A model generated the notes under the pieces. The model did not search any database, was not told the DNA's origin, and saw only the letters and a program-made list of their open reading frames with translations. Position numbers and translations under genes: made by a program. From contig JAURWH010000122.1 of the NCBI GenBank assembly GCA_030655055.1, positions 1 through 35,490 on the forward strand: DNA of 35,490 nucleotides, read 5' to 3'. Origin of the DNA: a bacterium. Its GTDB lineage: Bacteria > Edwardsbacteria > AC1 > EtOH8. Shown here piece by piece: positions 33,374 to 35,490 of the stretch (position 1 is its first letter; each line of letters starts with the position of its first letter).

Positions 33374-33410
33374 AAATAAGGCGGGAGAGCAAAGCTCTCC
33401 CGCCTTATTT
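33374..33410. terminator. Bidirectional terminator between guaD and the lipoprotein gene
   Basis: A perfect 17-pair stem (33374-33390 with 33394-33410), AAA loop, with A/T-rich outer pairs usable in both directions. It lies between convergent genes. Confidence 0.9.
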
Positions 33411-33430
33411 GATGCGCCATAGACGCAATA

Positions 33431-34246
33431 TTATTTTGATCCAAAACTGTGCTGGGTGGCCCAGCTTTCGGCCAGCAAGGTGTAATAGCCCCTGGTGGTG
33501 TCTGACATGGCGTAGAACACATAACGAACCACTTCGGTGCTATTTAGGGAGAGAGAGCCTGTGCCGGAACCATCAACAGTAAAGCGGTAGTCGCCGGTTA
33601 ATGTGCCCAGTTCATAGCCGCTGCCGGTGTAACAGGGCCAATTGCTGCAGGTAAGAGTATAATGTCCCTGATAATCGTTGGCGGCGATGCTGACGCTGTC
33701 GAAGGTAAATGACCAGGTGAAATCGTAGCTGGCCGGTGAATATACTCCCCAGGTCCAGAATCCCTTGATATGCAAGGCGTCATAGTCATGCATAACCTTG
33801 CCATGATACTCAAAGTAGGCGGTGGATGTATCGCTATATGTCCAGTACCACTCCACGGTATCTGGAGCTACGACCGTCGGGCTGAATTTGATCTTCCACA
33901 GCCAAGAATAGTTGGTTGTGTCGCTGCCGGCGCTGTCGGGGTAGATGATCCCGGAGGTGTTCCAATACAAGTAATACCATCCGCTGCCATCGGGCCCCCA
34001 CCAATAAGTGCTATCATAGTCTGCCTTGCCGGAGGTTTTCTTAAATCCGGAAAGATAACCGCTGAAATCACTGATGCCGGCATCGCAGGCCGTGGCCATG
34101 CCTTCCCCGGCGCTGGCGGCATAGGTTTGCTGGGTAACGGCGGGGTCCGCTGTTGGCGGGGGCGTCTCGGTCGGGGTGTCCTTGCTGCAACCGAAGGCCG
34201 CCAGAGCGATCATAACCAAGGCCAAATACAGTTTGATCTGTTTCAT
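33431..34246 (-). CDS. Putative lipoprotein, Trp/Tyr/Ser-rich beta protein
   Basis: A 271-residue lipoprotein with lipobox AAFGC (lipidated C20), followed by a short Thr/Pro linker. The mature part is rich in Trp, Tyr, Ser and Asp with many beta-strand-like segments (for example YLYWNTSGIIYPD, EWYWTYSDTSTAYFEYHG), so an all-beta fold is likely. No family was recognised. The start is backed by an AAAGGAG ribosome binding site and by a promoter inside the end of the aldolase gene. Two cysteines (SNWPCYTG and one near residue 54) might pair in the periplasm. Confidence 0.85.
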   Translation of the reverse strand: MKQIKLYLALVMIALAAFGCSKDTPTETPPPTADPAVTQQTYAASAGEGMATACDAGISDFSGYLSGFKKTSGKADYDSTYWWGPDGSGWYYLYWNTSGIIYPDSAGSDTTNYSWLWKIKFSPTVVAPDTVEWYWTYSDTSTAYFEYHGKVMHDYDALHIKGFWTWGVYSPASYDFTWSFTFDSVSIAANDYQGHYTLTCSNWPCYTGSGYELGTLTGDYRFTVDGSGTGSLSLNSTEVVRYVFYAMSDTTRGYYTLLAESWATQHSFGSK

Positions 34247-34295
34247 CCGTAGCTCCTTTTATTGAATTAGTGGTTCGTTATCATTACATGCTAAA

Positions 34296-34324
34296 AATAT
34301 ACTATATTTTTAATTACAAGTCAA
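34296..34324 (-). promoter_or_regulatory. Promoter of the lipoprotein gene
   Basis: On the minus strand TTGACT (34319-34324), a 17-base spacer and TATATT (34296-34301). The -35 overlaps the last codons of the aldolase gene. The leader would be about 45 bases. Confidence 0.65.
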
Positions 34325-34928
34325 GCAGTCCCTGCAATTGTTTTTTGTCTAAATATTTCGGCCGGCCCAGGGCTTGTGCCAAAAAGGATATTTTGGCCAG
34401 GTGCTCCACCCGCTCCATTCTTTGCAAGGCTTCCTCCAAACTCCGGCCCAGGGCCAAAACCCCGTGGTTGGCCAAAAGCAGGGCCTGATGTTCTTTGATC
34501 AATGGCGCCATTGACCGGGGCACTTCTTCCGTGGAGGGCGTGGCATACCGGGCCAGGGGAACTGGGCCAACGGTCAGAACCACCTCCGGCAGCAGGGGAG
34601 CCTTTAAGTCCAGCCCGGCGGCGGCAAAGGCGGTGGCAAAGGGCGGGTGGGCGTGGACCATGGCCTTGACGTCCGGCCGCATCTTGTAGGCATAAAGGTG
34701 CATTTTGATCTCCGAAGAGGGTTTCCCCCGTCCCGCCAGCACCTTTCCCTCCAGGTCGGTCACCAGCAGCTGGGATTCACGAATGTCCCCCTTGCGCAGC
34801 ATGGAAGGGGTGATCAGGATCCTCTGGCCATCCAGCCGGGCCGAGACGTTGCCGTCGGTGGCGGGCACGAAGCCCAGGGTGTCCAGCTTATGGCAAACGC
34901 GGATGATCTCTTTTCGAGGTTCAATCAT
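34314..34928 (-). CDS. Class II aldolase/adducin-family protein
   Basis: A 204-residue zinc-dependent class II aldolase-type protein, similar to L-fuculose-1-phosphate or rhamnulose aldolases and ribulose-5-phosphate 4-epimerases. Motifs: DGNVSAR near the N terminus, SSEIKMH (catalytic Glu), HAHPP (zinc ligands) and ANHGVLALG. The ATG at 34928 is preferred to the TTG three bases earlier because AAAGGA lies six bases before it. The exact sugar phosphate cannot be told. Upstream on the minus strand is the ABC exporter end, separated by a hairpin. Confidence 0.88.
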   Translation of the reverse strand: MIEPRKEIIRVCHKLDTLGFVPATDGNVSARLDGQRILITPSMLRKGDIRESQLLVTDLEGKVLAGRGKPSSEIKMHLYAYKMRPDVKAMVHAHPPFATAFAAAGLDLKAPLLPEVVLTVGPVPLARYATPSTEEVPRSMAPLIKEHQALLLANHGVLALGRSLEEALQRMERVEHLAKISFLAQALGRPKYLDKKQLQGLLDL

Positions 34929-34951
34929 CAATGGTCCTTTCTTAACTTATC

Positions 34952-34997
34952 AGGAAGCCATGAATGCAGGAATAATTTCATGATCTCCTGGCTTCCT
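34952..34997. repeat. Compound hairpin between the ABC exporter and aldolase genes
   Basis: AGGAAGCCA (34952-34960) and TGGCTTCCT (34989-34997) are perfect outer arms, and CATGAA/TTCATG (34959-34982) is an inner palindrome. There is no strong T tract, so it may be a repetitive element or weak terminator rather than a clear rho-independent terminator. Confidence 0.6.
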
Positions 34998-35012
34998 TAT
35001 AAAAAGCTCCGG

Positions 35013-35490
35013 TCATTCGGATTCTTTGCCGTGCTGCAGCTGGTAGAGGTTGTAGTAGACCCCGCGCTTCTTCAGCAGTTCCTGGTGGGTGCCCACTTCC
35101 TTGATCTGTCCCTTGTGCAGGACGTAGATCCGGTCCACGTGCTTGATGGTGGAGAGCCGGTGGGCGATGACTATGGAGGTGCGGCCCCGCATCAAAATAT
35201 CCAGGGCGTCCTGGATCAGCTTCTCGGTGGCCGAATCGATGTTGGCGGTGGCCTCGTCCAGCACCAGCACCGGCGGGTCAAAGGCCAGGGCCCGGGCAAA
35301 GGACAGCAGCTGACGCTCCCCGGAAGAAAGGGTCACCCCCCGCTCCTTGACCTCCTGGTCGTATTTCTGCGGCAGCCGTTCGATGAAGGTGTCGGCGTGG
35401 ACCTGGCGGGCGATCTCCCTCACCTTTTCATCGGACAGATCCTTGTTCAGCCGGATGTTGCCCTTGATGTCCCCGGAGAACAGGAACACG
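35013..35490 (-). CDS. ABC exporter, C-terminal ATPase part (cut by window end)
   Basis: The last 158 residues of an ATP-binding domain that continues past 35490. Visible are the Q-loop end ([14 protein letters not shown]), the ABC signature [15 protein letters not shown], Walker [13 protein letters not shown] and the H-loop [10 protein letters not shown]. The signature form and GVTLSSGE resemble the ATPase of MsbA/YheH/BmrD-type exporters, where a transmembrane domain precedes the ATPase in one chain. The permease part is outside the window. The substrate is unknown. Confidence 0.9.
   Translation of the reverse strand, partial: VFLFSGDIKGNIRLNKDLSDEKVREIARQVHADTFIERLPQKYDQEVKERGVTLSSGERQLLSFARALAFDPPVLVLDEATANIDSATEKLIQDALDILMRGRTSIVIAHRLSTIKHVDRIYVLHKGQIKEVGTHQELLKKRGVYYNLYQLQHGKESE

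Overview
The window looks like the origin-proximal part of a Gram-negative (two-membrane) bacterial chromosome of moderate-to-high GC. It opens with dnaA and dnaN, with DnaA boxes on both sides of dnaA and an AT-rich dnaA-dnaN gap. It also carries two perfect parS palindromes and mnmG. The envelope genes are a TonB-dependent receptor, an OmpA-domain protein, beta-barrel-like proteins, three lipoproteins, and a large secreted protein ending in a FlgD-like/type IX-type C-terminal domain. That combination points to an FCB-related candidate phylum (Cloacimonadota, WOR-3, TA06 or Edwardsbacteria style); this placement is inference from gene style only. No rRNA, tRNA, CRISPR array, transposase or phage gene was seen.

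Layout. 1-2850: oriC, dnaA, dnaN and a terminator. 2868-5062: a Dabb-domain protein and two EamA transporters. 5252-7242: a lone CheC phosphatase convergent with a radical SAM enzyme. 7400-11138: a 968-residue secreted protein and an S4-domain pseudouridine synthase. 11331-14620 (minus strand): branched-chain aminotransferase, parS pair, large inverted repeat, a barrel-like protein with a small upstream ORF, and a Gln/Lys-rich secreted protein. 14773-18834 (plus): mnmG and an OmpA-FecR-barrel fusion. 19065-25850 (minus): an apparent four-gene operon, transcribed as TPR-metallopeptidase, Kelch/FN3 lipoprotein, second Kelch/FN3 lipoprotein, TonB-dependent receptor. 25944-29849 (minus): RluE-like synthase, metallophosphoesterase with a CBM9-like tail, a 58-residue ORF with its own promoter, and a third EamA transporter. 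30092-33341 (plus): ligA and guanine deaminase, one base apart. 33431-35490 (minus): lipoprotein, class II aldolase, and the end of an ABC exporter.

Three things stand out. First, several single housekeeping genes (EamA-1, cheC, the RluB-like gene, the radical SAM gene, probably mnmG) have a -10 element only 6-12 bases before the ATG and no Shine-Dalgarno, which suggests leaderless mRNAs. Most exported-protein genes instead have a clear GGAG-type ribosome binding site, several with a visible leader. Second, the intergenic gaps hold a recurring inverted-repeat family (arms resembling GCCACAAAGACACAAAG, three copies), one long palindromic element and one compound hairpin. Third, the Kelch-lipoprotein/TonB-receptor operon resembles a SusCD-like surface uptake or docking system with Kelch/FN3 lipoproteins in the place of SusD. 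It is the best candidate here for an undescribed system; its function is inferred from architecture and synteny only.
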